Below are positions 42,988-53,710 of a stretch of DNA of 64,000 nucleotides, one piece after another. Origin of the DNA: Brachionus plicatilis (taxonomy: Eukaryota; Rotifera; Eurotatoria; Ploima; Brachionidae); the NCBI GenBank assembly GCA_010279815.1, contig QEOQ01000345.1:317039-381038 (forward strand), given 5' to 3'. A program made the position numbers and the translations under genes. Positions within the stretch are counted from its first letter, which is position 1, and each line of letters opens with the position of its first letter. The notes below the pieces were generated by a model. It worked only from the letters and a program-made list of their open reading frames with translations. It was not told the DNA's origin and ran no database searches.

Positions 42988-44987
42988 AGTATGTATAACC
43001 CAAACTCTCTTGTACAAGTGTTAAATAATATGTGTGTTTGGCGAAATGCTGTTATAAAAGAATGTCGTGACAATATGTTTTATGTTCATTTTGACTAATT
43101 CACCAATAAATTTGATGGACAGTACACAGCTGGTATGTTTTTTTTTTTAAATCTAAAATCTCTTGCATAACTTTTTATAATAACTTATTTAGAGTGTTTA
43201 AGCGAAAGAGTCGAGTCGACAGCAAATAAATTCGATTCGATGAATTCGACTCAATGCTCATTAGCTGTCAATGTATGCATTGACAGCTGATGAGAATCTA
43301 TTTCGAGTATTTATTTCAGATAATGAACATAATTGCCATCAAGACAATGAAGAAGAAACACAAAAACACATCAAACAATTAGATTCACTTGGAACAAAAC
43401 CAGAAGCAATATTACATCAATTAACAGTTTTAGGAAAATTCCGCCAGTTAAAAAAAGCGACTTGACAAATTTTTTTCAAAAAAATTCGTACAGAAAAGAA
43501 AGAAGTTGCTATGCCTACACTACAAGATCTTAAAAACTGGTGTGAAAACACTCAGAATGAATCAAAAGAAGGTATAAAAATAAACAGTTGCAGGACAAAA
43601 ACAAATACTTAAATAAAAAAAAACTTTAGGGACTGTTCTACAAAATGACCCCTTCATTAGCGAATTTAAAATCAAAGAACATGGCTGCATGAACATAAAT
43701 TATGAATTTGTATTAAGTAATAGTAATGAGGTTGGCTTTAAAAAACAATTGTCCTTTAATCAAATAGAAACTCAAAAAGTAAAACAAAGATTATTGTTTC
43801 ATTTAATTTGTATTCATTTTTACTCTGTCTTTAGAATCAAAGGATTCAAAAGCGACAAATATCATCATCTAACTCATTAAATAATATCTCGTCTGTGAAT
43901 GAAAAAAAAAGACGAAAAAGATCGACAAGTAAAATAAAATTTTATTAAAAAATGACCTAATTATTCAACGTTTTAATTAAGATCGATATACTTGCCGAAT
44001 TCTCATCAAAAACTATTTAACCTCGTGTAGATAAAAATAAATGCGACTTGGCTGATTTTCAACAAAAGCAATTTGAACAATTACACAAACTCTTCAAGTA
44101 TAAAATGGAAAAAATCGTGAATGAAAAGAGCGGACTTATAAATAATCTCAACTCTGCTTCTCTGGAAGAAATTAAATCGGTAATTTTCTTAATAAGGTTT
44201 CATCTTGTGTTTTTTAAGTGCTAGATTCCTCTATTAACTATTTAAGATGACTGCTGTTATGGTTCAAATTTCAAGCAAACTTGATTTAATACATCAAGAG
44301 ATTGTTAAAACTCAAAACCAATTTCATTCAAATCAAGAAACAGAGAGAAAAACCGGCAAAGGTGTAAATTTAGCATGCAATAATCAGCAGTTTTCAAATT
44401 ATGAGTTTCCTAGTTATACTAATCAATTCGTTAACCATGTAGGGTAGACACAAACACAATTTTTCAATGAAAGTATTAGCCCAACACCCTTTTATAACCA
44501 GAGCCAAATTGAATCGAATAGTTGTCAAAACAACATGTCTTCACTTCACTCACAACAAATTGCAACTTGTTCGAATTTTTAAAATTTACAGACCAACTCA
44601 TCTCGGGTTTCAGGCACCCAAAACTACTCTTCAGAAGCAACTCTTCGGTCATGTTCGGCAAATTCGGTAGTTCAACCAAATCAACCAAAAAATGCTTCTG
44701 AGACTGAAGTAGAGTATATTTCTAACGATGAATTAAAGACTTTTCTTACTAGGTGCAAGGAAGGGCACATATTTGCTGGAGTTTTGAAGCTTCATATTTT
44801 CACCATTGAAGAACTTAGAGGTTGTAACGTTTATGGGTAAGGGGATAAAGATAATCGATCTTTAGACCAGAAGCGAATCAATTATTTTCAAAAAAAGTCG
44901 AACCAGCTGTATAATAGTTCTTATCCAATTAAAAATGATTTTTGGCCTAAATGTGTTATTCATATAAACCGAAAGATTATAACTTAA
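42988..44987 (+). pseudogene. Multi-exon BEN-domain protein relic inside the Tc1-like element
   Basis: Segments in order: MYNPNSLVQVLNN..., a polar part (HNCHQDNEEETQKHI, LQDLKNWCENTQNES), a GT-AG intron at 43572-43629 (phase 1), KKQLSFNQIETQK, an intron at 43779-43834, a Ser-rich and basic stretch (EKKRRKRST), a coiled coil (DLADFQQKQFEQLHKLFKYK), a further intron near 44180-44246, ISSKLDLIHQEIVKTQ, a Gln/Ser/Asn-rich part and a C-terminal BEN-like domain (IFTIEELRGCNVYG, RINYFQKKSNQLY, WPKCVIHINRKI). BEN domains mediate DNA binding and protein contacts in chromatin factors. At least six stops make it non-functional here. The BEN call rests on the EEL, G, W-x-x-C and INRK pattern from memory. 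Confidence 0.6.
43257..43294. repeat. Near-perfect 17-bp hairpin
   Basis: CTCATTAGCTGTCAATG and CATTGACAGCTGATGAG flank a 4-base loop with a single mismatch. It lies within a GC-richer patch holding TCGA-type motifs and interrupts the BEN relic's frame. Confidence 0.85.
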
Positions 44988-45182
44988 GTAGAAAAACATG
45001 ACAAAAAAAAATTTAATTTAATTTAATTAAAATTTAATTGACTATTTTGTTCTTCTGAGTTTTATACGTTTAAGTTTGATTTTGTATTTTTCGAGGTTTA
45101 TAAATCCATAGTTTGTTAAATTATATAAAATGATAATGAATAAATTTTAATTTATTGTTTAATCGAAAATTTTGTCTTTTTA

Positions 45183-45720
45183 TCAAAACCCCATAGCCTT
45201 CCCATCATTAAGAATGACATGTGTGATTACTCAATCAATATGAGAAATATATCTAGTACACTTTTCAGGTGTCATTTTTTCTGACCAAAACTCCCCAATC
45301 ATGTAAATGAAACTTTGTTTTGTTGTTTGCTTTTCATGACGCATGTAAGTCTTGAGTTCGTGCCAGACAAATTCGATTGGATTTAAATCCTTTATTAATA
45401 AAAGATTAACCAATTAAATATCTTAATTAAAACACTTTAGTGTCATGTCACTACGTAGACTCGTTGTCGAGAATCTGGAGAATAAAGCTCCTCATAAACT
45501 CTTGAACGGTTATTTTCGTTTCTCGATAGTGATATGTCATTAAAGAGAATTAAAATATTTCTATCTGATATACTGGACTTTGGGCTGGTGTTGGCCAATG
45601 ATTTATATTATTTTCTTTAAGCCACTGCTTTGTCTGAGCAGAAACATGCTTCCGATCATTGTCAATAATAAGCCTGTGATCGCCGGGATATGTTGAACTA
45701 CAAATTTTTTAGACTAAATA
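45183..45720 (-). pseudogene. Tc1/mariner transposase, C-terminal half
   Basis: The minus strand reads YPGDHRLIIDNDRKHV (second catalytic Asp), KQWLKENNINHW and PTPAQSP. After a 185-bp GT-AG interruption (about 45391-45577) it continues DLNPIEFVWHELKTYM (catalytic Glu) and FWSEKMTPEKCTRYISHI, then a TGA and HVILNDGKAMGF. Without the interruption the spacing from Asp to Glu is 34 residues, the D34E of Tc1. The catalytic residues themselves are intact. The interruption starts GTATAT and ends TAAAG, so it may be an intron or an insertion. Confidence 0.88.
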
Positions 45721-45800
45721 AATAACAACAACAACAAAATATTAATTAAAAAAAGGTAGAAGATTCTCTTAAGAATCTCTATAAATCCAGAACTGTCCAA

Positions 45801-46107
45801 GAGAGTGATCAAGAAAGTGAAAAAGATGAATAAACTCAAAAAGTTTTTAAAAAAAGTCTTTTTAAAAGAAAGAAAAAATCGAAGATAGATATAATAAATT
45901 ATAGTTCCACTGAAAGTGATTATCCGAATGATGAAAATTTGGAAAATTTGAGCAATTCATTGAAGAGGTCACTTTCTTTTGAGGCTGAAAGACCGACTAA
46001 GTAGATTAATTATGTATCTTCCAAGGAATTCGATTTTTTCTTTCTTTTAAAGAGAATTTTTTTCAAAACTTTTAGAGTTTATTCATCTTTTTCACTCTCT
46101 TGATCTG
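45801..46107. repeat. Inverted duplication of a transposase 3' end
   Basis: About 80 bp at 45801-45882 (containing GAAAAAGATGAATAAACTC and AAAAGAAAGAAAAAATCGA) are repeated in reverse complement at 46029-46107, separated by about 146 bp. The minus copy is the natural 3' end of the DDE transposase half at 46079-47262. The plus copy continues into a Lys/Ser/Glu-rich open stretch (KIDIINYSSTESDYPNDE on) to a stop near 46004. Confidence 0.8.
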
Positions 46108-47262
46108 TTGATTCTTTAAAACAGCTAGGATAAATTCTAGTTAAAAAATGAGCCGTTTTTGTAATCTTCGTTAAATATCTTGCGTAACTTAGATAAAAAT
46201 TTATCGACGCCACATGTGAGCAGCATCCTTAAGTTCTACATCCATTTTTACATGTAAAATACCATCCGTTAATAGGAATTTGATTTTCTAGGCGTTCTTT
46301 GACTATATAACTAACAAATACCTTATAAGTAATTGCTCCAGAATCTCTAGATTGAATCCTTCCCATCAATACTTTTGTATCGGGTTTAAAATTAAGACTT
46401 GTTTGTTTATTTATTTTAATTATTAGCTTTCCATTTTTATCTAGATGCTCTGCCAAATAACCAAGACTTTGTTTCAACTGATAAGATCCAAATGTTATAT
46501 TTTCCAAGATAAAATCATAGCTCAGTCTTGGAAAATCGTTAAGTAGATTGTTTTCAAGTAGATTAACAAACTCAGCTGAATAAGACAATTTAAGACAATT
46601 TACACATTTTTCTAGCTCATTAACTTTATTTAACTTTAATTTCATATTTTTTGCTATTAAAACTCCATTTTCTCTGTCTGATAGTTTAGTATGAAAAAAT
46701 CGATAAATAAATGAACAACAAATTTTAAAATCTATCAAAATATGCTTGAGTATTGAATTTTGAACCTGACCTAATGCTCTAAAAGACTCTTTTAGCTGAC
46801 GATTAATAGATTCTATCACCCATATACATTTAGTCACCATTCAAGAATGATTTGCTTGATAACAAGAAAGTTGTCTTTGGTTCTTTTCAATGAAAGCTGG
46901 CATCATTACATTCAATTTTTTTTTTGTATAAAATCAATAGAATCTCTAAAGCCTCTATCAACCAAAATTACATCACCACTTCTTAAAAGATTCTCCAATG
47001 ATTTATCAAGCTTAAAGCAACTTTTAATAATATTTGCATCAATTTTTGTAGCTGGAAAGACCCCGTAAGCACCAATAATTCTCCCATTTGAAGTCACAAA
47101 TATGAAAGGTTTTACAAGAGACCGTTTTTTTTGGACTCAATAAGATTTTCTCTAGAATATATTATTTGAACTTTTCTGACAATATATATATATATCTTCC
47201 TTTTTAAAAATAATCAATATGGAAAAAAATAATAAATGAGAATACCAACCGTCTGCTATTAA
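46079..47262 (-). pseudogene. DDE transposase, C-terminal catalytic half (inverted)
   Basis: On the minus strand: TVLIADG (first Asp) then a likely short intron, IYIYCQKSSNN, a one-base shift in an A run, KRSLVKPFIFVTSNGRIIGA, then GDVILVDRGFRDS (second Asp), a second A-run shift, VMMPAFIEKNQRQLSCYQAN, a TGA in place of a probable Arg codon, then TKCIWVIESINRQLK (third acidic residue, Glu). The C-terminus holds a SWIM-like zinc motif (WYFTCKNGCRT, a stop, GCCSHVASINFY). It joins without gap or overlap to the N-terminal half ending at 42712, so both derive from one gene copy. D-D-E spacing and the DRGF motif fit IS4/5-type eukaryotic transposases. Confidence 0.82.
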
Positions 47263-47264
47263 TA

Positions 47265-48127
47265 CAGTACAATCCAAAACAAAGTTAAAGCTCCGTTTAA
47301 GCATTGCTTGATCGGAGTATGCACAAAACGAATCAGAACAAAAAAAAATTTTAAAACATACACATGAGCATTTTGAAACATGTTTCAAAACACGGCTCAA
47401 AAAACGTTTCAAAACATGTTTCGAAATGATTTTCAACTAGTTTTAAATGTGTTGATTGTTTTTTACTGTTTAACAAATAAAAATCGAATATTTTATGCAA
47501 ATAAAATTATAAATTTACATTGAAAAATTGAAAAGTTCAAATAAATTTTTTTACTTCATTTTTTAAAATGAGAGTACCTGAATTTATAGGCATCGAATTA
47601 TACTTTTGAGGAATGAAGGCTCTAGCTTTCGGAAAATTTCCAAACAAATGGAAATTGAAGGATTATCCATTACCCAAGTTGCCATTTTTAAAATTTGCAA
47701 AAAATTCAAAGAACCACGAATAGTTGCTGATTTTAAGAGGACCGGTAGAAAAACAATTTTTCAGGAGCTGCATTACATTTATCTTAACGAATTAATAACA
47801 TATAATCGTGACATTACCTTATCTGAAATAGCGGCTAAGATGTATACAAAATTTTCAATTAGGGTATCAGTCCAAACTATCGAAAGAGGGGCAAATAAAA
47901 TAAAGTGGAGTCGTCAACAAACAAGGTGAGTGTCACATCTGAACTATTAGTTTAGACTTTTAAAAATCATTTAAGTTTCAGGCATTGTCAGATTGTTTCT
48001 GATAAAAATGCTATAGTTTGATATATTTATGCAAATATGTGCTTCTATGTCAAAGAAAGATTTGATGATTGTATTTTCATAGACGAGTCTCTTTTTGAGT
48101 TAGAAATTCAAACCTTTAAAACGTAAG
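47265..48127 (+). pseudogene. Tc1-like element, other end with transposase N-terminal half
   Basis: The terminal repeat CAGTACAATCCAAAACAAAG follows TA at 47263-47264. From about 47570 the frame encodes a paired-like double helix-turn-helix (EGSSFRKISKQMEIEGLS, then AAKMYTKFSIRVSVQTIER) with a GRK linker. After a splice or shift it reads RHCQIVSDKNAIV, a stop, NMCFYVKERFDDCIFIDESLFELE with the first catalytic Asp (IDES). The frame stops near 48127; the central part up to the second Asp is absent and the C-terminal half lies at 45183-45720 on the other strand. A segment of TTTCAAAACATG-type repeats lies at 47380-47430. Confidence 0.85.
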
Positions 48128-48186
48128 ATATGCAAACACTGTAAATATTTTCAACTTATTTATTATCTACATTGGTAAAATTATAA

Positions 48187-48285
48187 AAGGGGAAATTTCA
48201 TTGTGGGGAATTTTCCCAGTGGGGAATAAAAAAAGTGGGGAAAATTTTTATGGGGAATTTTCCTATTTTTAAAAAGTGGGGAAAT
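48187..48285. repeat. GTGGGGAA-rich tract
   Basis: Six GGGG runs occur within 100 bp, in units like GTGGGGAATTTTCCC and GTGGGGAAAATTTTTATGGG. In DNA this AT-rich the tract is conspicuous. Partial self-complementarity (GGGGAATTTTCCC) suggests either element ends or a quadruplex-capable repeat. Confidence 0.8.
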
Positions 48286-48599
48286 TTCACAAAGACCTAG
48301 TAGTTGACTGTATTTACACCTACTATTAAAAACCATATGTTCTTAAATATGAAGTTATTGAGTTTATTTAGCCATCCGAAATTTTTCTAGATGAATCTCA
48401 ATATAAAACTCAAACTGAAACTCAGAATTCACTTAGACTGGGAATAAAATCCAAACAAGATAGGCCACTTTCTTCTTTTTTGATCTTCCGTGAACATCTA
48501 AATAATTTACACAAGATGTCGAGAAGGAACTACCATCTTATAAATCAGTCAAACGTGAAAATTTTTTAGAATTAACAAATAATTTTGAAGTTAAAATTT

Positions 48600-49211
48600 C
48601 TGTGAATCAAATGTTAGAAATGACAAAAAAAACAAATTTCCAAATACATTTTTTTAGGTAGATTACTTTAATTATTAAAAAAGAAAATTATTAATTAAAA
48701 ATAAACATAGATTTCCATACTGAGAAATATGGAATTTTTGAAAACAAGGACCTGGTCCTTGCAGCATTTTTGAACCCACGATACAAAGAATTTTAGAGTT
48801 CAACAGAAACTCAAAGAAATGTGTTTATTTAAAAGGCTGAAATGCATATCAGAGAATCATTTTCAGATTTCAGAGATGTAATCAAATTGTGTACCACAAA
48901 TAAAAACCATTCAACTCATGAAAAAAATCTAAACTTAGAAAAGGAGTTCAAATGAGTGATTCATCTGATGATGAAACTGAAATTGAAAAAAACTGGAGAT
49001 CAGTTAAGAAAGAAATCACGAATAATAAATTAAAGCGAAAACAAATAGACTGATCGAATTTTGGAATGATAACAAAAACAAATATCTAATATTATTCGAA
49101 TACTTCAAAACATTTGTTTCAGCACAAGCTACAAGCACGCCTTCAGAAAGAAAATTTTCCAGAATTAGTTATCAAATATGGGACAGAAGAAACAAAATAA
49201 AACCCGAAAAG
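48600..49211 (+). pseudogene. hAT-family transposase relic, C-terminal part
   Basis: Scattered frames read LVLAAFLNPRYKEF (the hAT LATFLDPRFK motif) near 48750, then an acidic linker. From about 49050 comes a well-preserved dimerisation domain: RLIEFWNDNKNKYLILF, FVSAQATSTPSERKFSRIS and YQIWDRRNKIKPEK, the hAT C-terminal signature (SxPSER-FS and the R-N-x-L/I pattern). Several stops separate the parts. Sequence from 48360 to 48600 may be an earlier part but is not clearly alignable. Confidence 0.8.
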
Positions 49212-49567
49212 GTAAAAAAATAATGTATAATGAAAATTATGATAATATCAAAAAATATCTGTTTTAAAATTTAATTATTTTACTAAAACTGTTTTTTCTT
49301 AATAAATAAACAAATTAAATTATCTTAAATTTTTAATTTTTTATTTTCTGATCACCTCTTTTTTGTTGAACAGTTTTTTCATAGAGTTGGCCCGTTTTTT
49401 GGCCGCCCGTATATTTTACACTGTATATTATGGCGATCCAAAAATTAGACCACCTTGCTGAATGGCCTAATGACCGCCCGTTTAAAGGTTGTCCTGCTAA
49501 TGTAAATTCACTATAAAGAGTTATTTAAAAAAAAAATTAAGAAATAATTTATTCTAAATTTTTATAG

Positions 49568-49715
49568 CTAGTACCGATAATAAAGTCACTTCAAAAACAA
49601 CAAAGTTTAAAAGTTATAGAACCTTTATTAGAGATGAGAAGTATATTTCGTCTAACTTGATTCGACATTTGAAAAGATGCGACAAAGAAGCTTACGTGTT
49701 TGAATTTACAAGGTT
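49568..49715 (+). pseudogene. BED-type zinc-finger exon relic
   Basis: After a T-rich tract ending ATAG, an open segment reads TDNKVTSKTTKFKSYRTF then SSNLIRHLKRCDKEAYV. The SNLxRHLKRxxxE pattern is the second half of a BED finger, as found at the N-terminus of hAT transposases. It lies downstream of, not upstream of, the hAT relic above, so it belongs to another copy or a rearranged one. Confidence 0.5.
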
Positions 49716-49817
49716 AAATTTAAAAAAATTTTAATGTCGAACCTTAAAAACGCTGACCGAAGGGATAAATAATAATTCCATTTTCAAAAATTAAATTATT
49801 GAATGTGGTTTTCCATA

Positions 49818-51679
49818 TCACTTGGTAGAAACTGAAGCTTGTTTTTGTTTTTGACTTATCATATTATAGAGCTTCAGTTTGCTGCAACGCGTATCAACTG
49901 CCAATGTGTGTCCACTGCCAACTGCCGATAGCGTATCAACTGACAATGTGTGTCCCTCGTTTTTGATTATCCACATTGTGCCTTTAATTTTGACAACAGA
50001 GTATGGAATATTGTTAAAGAACGACTGACTTTCGTTACTCTGGTTCTCCAGTCGAATGGCAATGTCGCCCACTTTTAAATTTGAATCTTGGGCTTTGCGT
50101 TTTGAGTCAACGTATCTTTTCATTTTCGCCTTTGCCTTGCAATCATTTTGAAGTGCTCATCTTGTGGCTGATTTGTAAATCTGTTGTGCGGAGTTCGAGC
50201 TGTTGAAGCCCTTGATTTGAAAAGCATATCATATGGGGTTACTTTGGTTGTTTTGTGAGTTGTTGCGCGGTAGTTTCTGAGAAATTCATCTAATTACTCT
50301 TCGAAGTTGGTTGATCATGCGTTTCTCAAAACCTTACCTAACGATGCCATAAATCGCTCTACTAAACCATTTGCTTGCGGATGGTATGGAGTGATTTTGT
50401 GACTGATGTCATTATCCATGGTGAACATTTTAAACTCATGTGAGTTAAACGGTGGGCCATTGTCCGTTTTCATTTTTTGCGGGATGCCAAAGTGACTAAA
50501 TATGTTATTCAGCTGTTTGACAACCGTTTTGGCATTTAGTGAGGATATTAGGCGGACAATTGGATATCGAGAATGTTCGTCAATGACTACCATAAGGTAT
50601 TTTGACAATTTCTTCGAGCTGAAGAAACCGATGGCCAAATTCTCCCAAGGGTTGACAGGCATATGTGAAGAAATGACTGGGTGCAAAGACGTTTTGTTGC
50701 TTGTGTTTATTTGGCATTTGTGACACAATTTGAGCTGACGCTCAACAATTTTGTCCAAATCCTGGAACCAGACAGAACTTCTAAGCAACGTCTTTGTTTT
50801 GAAGATGCCTAGGTGACCACTGTGTGCGACTTCAACCATGCGGTGAATGAGAGACGCTGGAACTATTATCTGGTTGCCTTTTAGTATGATACCTTCTTTT
50901 GTTGTGGAAAGTTCTTTCCTGAATTTTTTATAATATTTGATTGCTTTGTATGGGCGATTTTCTATCATGTTCTTTACTTCTCTGAGCACTTCGTCATTTT
51001 CGGTTTCGCGAGCGATTTCAGAGCGCCTAACTGCTTTTTTCACGGCACTAATGACTACCATATTGATGTATGCTTCGCTGATTTTTTCATGGTACTTTTC
51101 TTTGGTATTGATTGGTATTAGGCTTTTGCTCAAAAAGTCGGCTATGTTTAACTTACCAGCCCTGTGTATCACTGCATACCTGTATGGTTGGACTCTCAGA
51201 CACCATCGCTCGATTCGTGCTTTGGGTTTGGAGCCTGGGTTTCGCAATATTTGTTATACAGCCTTGTTATCTGTAACAAGGTCAAACTCTTGACCATAGA
51301 GGTACAAGTGAAGTTTTTCCATTGTCCATACACATGCTAAAGCTTCGCGTTCCACTTGGCTGTAGCGCTGCTCTGTTGGCGTGAGGGAACGACTGGCAAA
51401 GAGCACAATTTGTTTGTTGTTGGGTTCATTCGGCGGGTGTTGTATCATTACAGCACCAAGACCGACTGGACTAGCATCTACAACGACTTGTGTTCGTTTG
51501 CTTGGGTCGAAATATGCCATGGCTTGCTTTGCAATCGCTTTCTTTAGCTCTTTGAAAGCTTGTTCTTGAGGCTCCAACCACTCGAATCTAACATCTTTCT
51601 TGGTGAGCATGTTAAGTGGAGCGACAATTGTCGAGAAGTTCGGAATAAACCTCTGGCAATAGTTTGCTAGACCAAGCAA
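49818..51679 (-). pseudogene. Gypsy pol: RNase H, integrase and C-terminal segment
   Basis: RNase H at 51679-51254 contains VVVDASPVGLGAV (catalytic Asp), ASRSLTPTEQRYSQVEREAL (catalytic Glu) and LVTDNKAV before a stop. Integrase (51247-50315) has the HHCC zinc site (HRMVEVAHSGHLG, LCHKCQ), and TDNGPPFNS (second Asp) and HPQANGLVERFM (Glu). The first catalytic Asp position reads LAIGFFSSK, so it is replaced by Gly, which would inactivate the enzyme. A C-terminal piece (50123-49818) has KVGDIAIRLENQ and YSVVKIKGTMW, the usual post-integrase fold. Confidence 0.9.
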
Positions 51680-52850
51680 GCTGTGAAGCTCGGAAACTGT
51701 TTTGGGTCTTACTAAATTCGCATTTACTTCTGTTGACTGTCAGACCAGACTTTTCTAGTCGTTTCAGGACTTTCTCAAGAGCTATGTCATGTTCCTGCTT
51801 GGTTTTGCCAAAAACGATAATATCGTCACTGATGTTGATGAGGTTCTTGAGACTACTAAGTACGTACTCGACGGCTTTTTGGAAGAGTTCTGATGCAGCA
51901 TTGATATCGAAATTCAGTCTTTTATATCTGAACAAACCTATATGCGTGCAGAAGGTCGTTATGCTGCGTGATTTGTCGCTTAATACTACCTGGTTGTATC
52001 CATTTTTAAGGTCAAACTTCGAGAAGTACGTTGCTCCATTTAGCTTTACAATTAGGTCTTCAATCGATGGTGTAGCATGTCTTTCTCGGGCAATGCCTTT
52101 ATTTGCGGCTCTCACATCTGAGCATAGTCGAATTTCATTTGTCTTCCCGGTTTCGGTACTGGTACCAATGCAGATACCCATTCTATAGGTCCTTCGACAG
52201 GTTCAATTATATCATTTTCGAGAAGATTCATAATTTCTGCTTCTACCAGTTTTCGTATATTGAACGGTACGGGACGTAACTTGTGTTGGACCGGTTTCAT
52301 TGAATCTTTGATGTGAAGCTTGATTTGATAATCCTTCAGTGTACCAATCTTGTTTGAGAAAAGATTTCTGTAGCGTTCTGCATACTTTTTCGTCTCAGCG
52401 TCTATCTGGTCAACATTACCAATTTGAGCAATGAGTCCAAGCAGTACTGCGGTCTTGTAGCTCATCAGGTTACCATTGTTGCCTTTAGTGACTATAAGCC
52501 TGACAACTCTTTTCCCATTACGACACTTGATATGTGTCTTGAATTCACCAAGCGTTGAGATTGGAGTATTTGAGCCGTACGTGAACAGTTTGGTTCGGCA
52601 TCTAAAAAGCATTGGTATATTGCGTAAGCGATTGTATGACTCGTCGATGACGTCAACTTCAGCTCCTGTGTCTAGCCCAAACTTCACATTTGTGAGGAAC
52701 ATGAAGACTGTCAGAATCGGCATAAACCAGTTCTTGATGGTCTCGCCGATCTTGCGGACGGTCATAAAGTTCATTGATCCTAACTTTTGCTCACCATCGG
52801 ACGTGTCTGAAGCTGTTTGGTACACCAGTCTAGCAAATTTTTTTTTTCTA
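51600..52850 (-). pseudogene. Gypsy pol: protease and reverse transcriptase
   Basis: The protease has FGLDTGAEVDVIDES, the aspartic DTGA site. The reverse transcriptase has EIMNLLENDIIEPVEGP, WVSALVPVPKP, then after a one-base shift near 52140 RLCSDVRAANKGI, FSKFDLKNGYNQV (first catalytic Asp in FDLKNGY) and NISDDIIVFG, where the usual Y-V-D-D box reads ISDD. A second shift lies near 51680, before GLANYCQRFIPNFS. The element is clearly non-autonomous. Confidence 0.9.
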
Positions 52851-53694
52851 TGTTGGCCTGACCTGCAAACACTTGCGAAATGGTTAGGCTTGTTGCAGTT
52901 TTTGCAAGTTTTGCCAAAAGCAGGACATTTTCCGTTGTGTGGTACCTCATATCCACAATTACTACACATCTGGTTTTGTGCTGCTTTAGCCTTTGAATCG
53001 AAGCTTACTTGCTGATTGGGCTGTTTGTTGTGAATGTGCTGTTTTGTTTCTTGTTTTAACTTGTTGATAGACTGACTTTCAGCTTGTTCAATTCTATCTA
53101 ATTCCTTGAGCTACTTTTGTACAGTCTCTTGTATTTTAGCAAATTTGATGAGGTCATTTAAGGTCACATTTGGCTCAAGACCTTTGGCTTTAATTTTAGA
53201 GTCTCTACATTTGCCGATGATTATCCACTTGATCTCACGATCTCTTGTGTCGTTGTCGGTGAAACTGCAGAGTCTGGCTTTTTCCCTTATCCTTTTCAGG
53301 AATTCGGTGAATGGTTCGTCGATGTATTGTCTCATTTCACGAAGTCTTGCAAGGTTCAGTTCAGGGTTGCTTTCAGCGTTAAGATGATCAGTGCTTTCTT
53401 AATGAGATCTCTGTACGAAACTTCATGAGTGTCGACCATACTCGTCCTTTCACCGTTTTCTTGAGAGCTAGTTTGCGTTGAGTTTGTGGGAGCGATTGTG
53501 CTTTGGAGCTCAGCATCCTTGATAATATCAAGATGGATTTCGCCGCCATAGTATTTTAATGCGTCAATCTTTAGCTCTAACTTAAGTTGACTTAGTTTAA
53601 TGGCTCGGTCGAAGTGTTCATGCCATTTCGACCTACTCGATGCTTTATCATCACACAATTCAGGGTTGAACTCTTCAATTTTGAGCTCAGCCAT
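52850..53694 (-). pseudogene. Gypsy gag with CCHC zinc knuckles
   Basis: It starts MAELKIEEFNPE at 53694, 17 bp after the LTR, contains WHEHFDRAIKL and, after a frame change near 53350, YIDEPFTEFLKRIREKARLC typical of gag capsid. It ends with CSNCGYEVPHNGKCPAFG and CKNCNKPNHFASVC zinc knuckles (52969-52865). At least two frame breaks are present. Confidence 0.85.
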
Positions 53695-53710
53695 TTTCCT
53701 CGTCGCCAAT

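Larger units (their letters stand above)
42714..45720. mobile_element. Tc1-like transposon, left part (end repeat to transposase C-half)
   Basis: The terminal repeat CAGTACAATCCAAAATAGAG at 42714 directly follows TA (42712-42713). It matches CAGTACAATCCAAAACAAAG at 47265, also after TA, and subterminal blocks (CGGAG, AGCAGAACAAGAAC-like) are related. Between the repeat and 45720 lie a BEN-domain pseudogene (+, to 44987) and the C-terminal half of a Tc1-family transposase (minus, 45183-45720), tail to tail. The other end and the N-terminal half of the transposase are at 47265-48127. Confidence 0.7.

Noticed and set aside
47152..47436. 94-codon minus-strand frame extending from the DDE transposase half into the Tc1 end
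   Set aside because: Its first part is Tc1 terminal-repeat sequence read through; only the part from TVLIADG on is transposase.
51664..53015. Plus-strand frames opposite the Gypsy gag-pol region
   Set aside because: Antisense shadows; the minus strand contains ordered retrotransposon domains.
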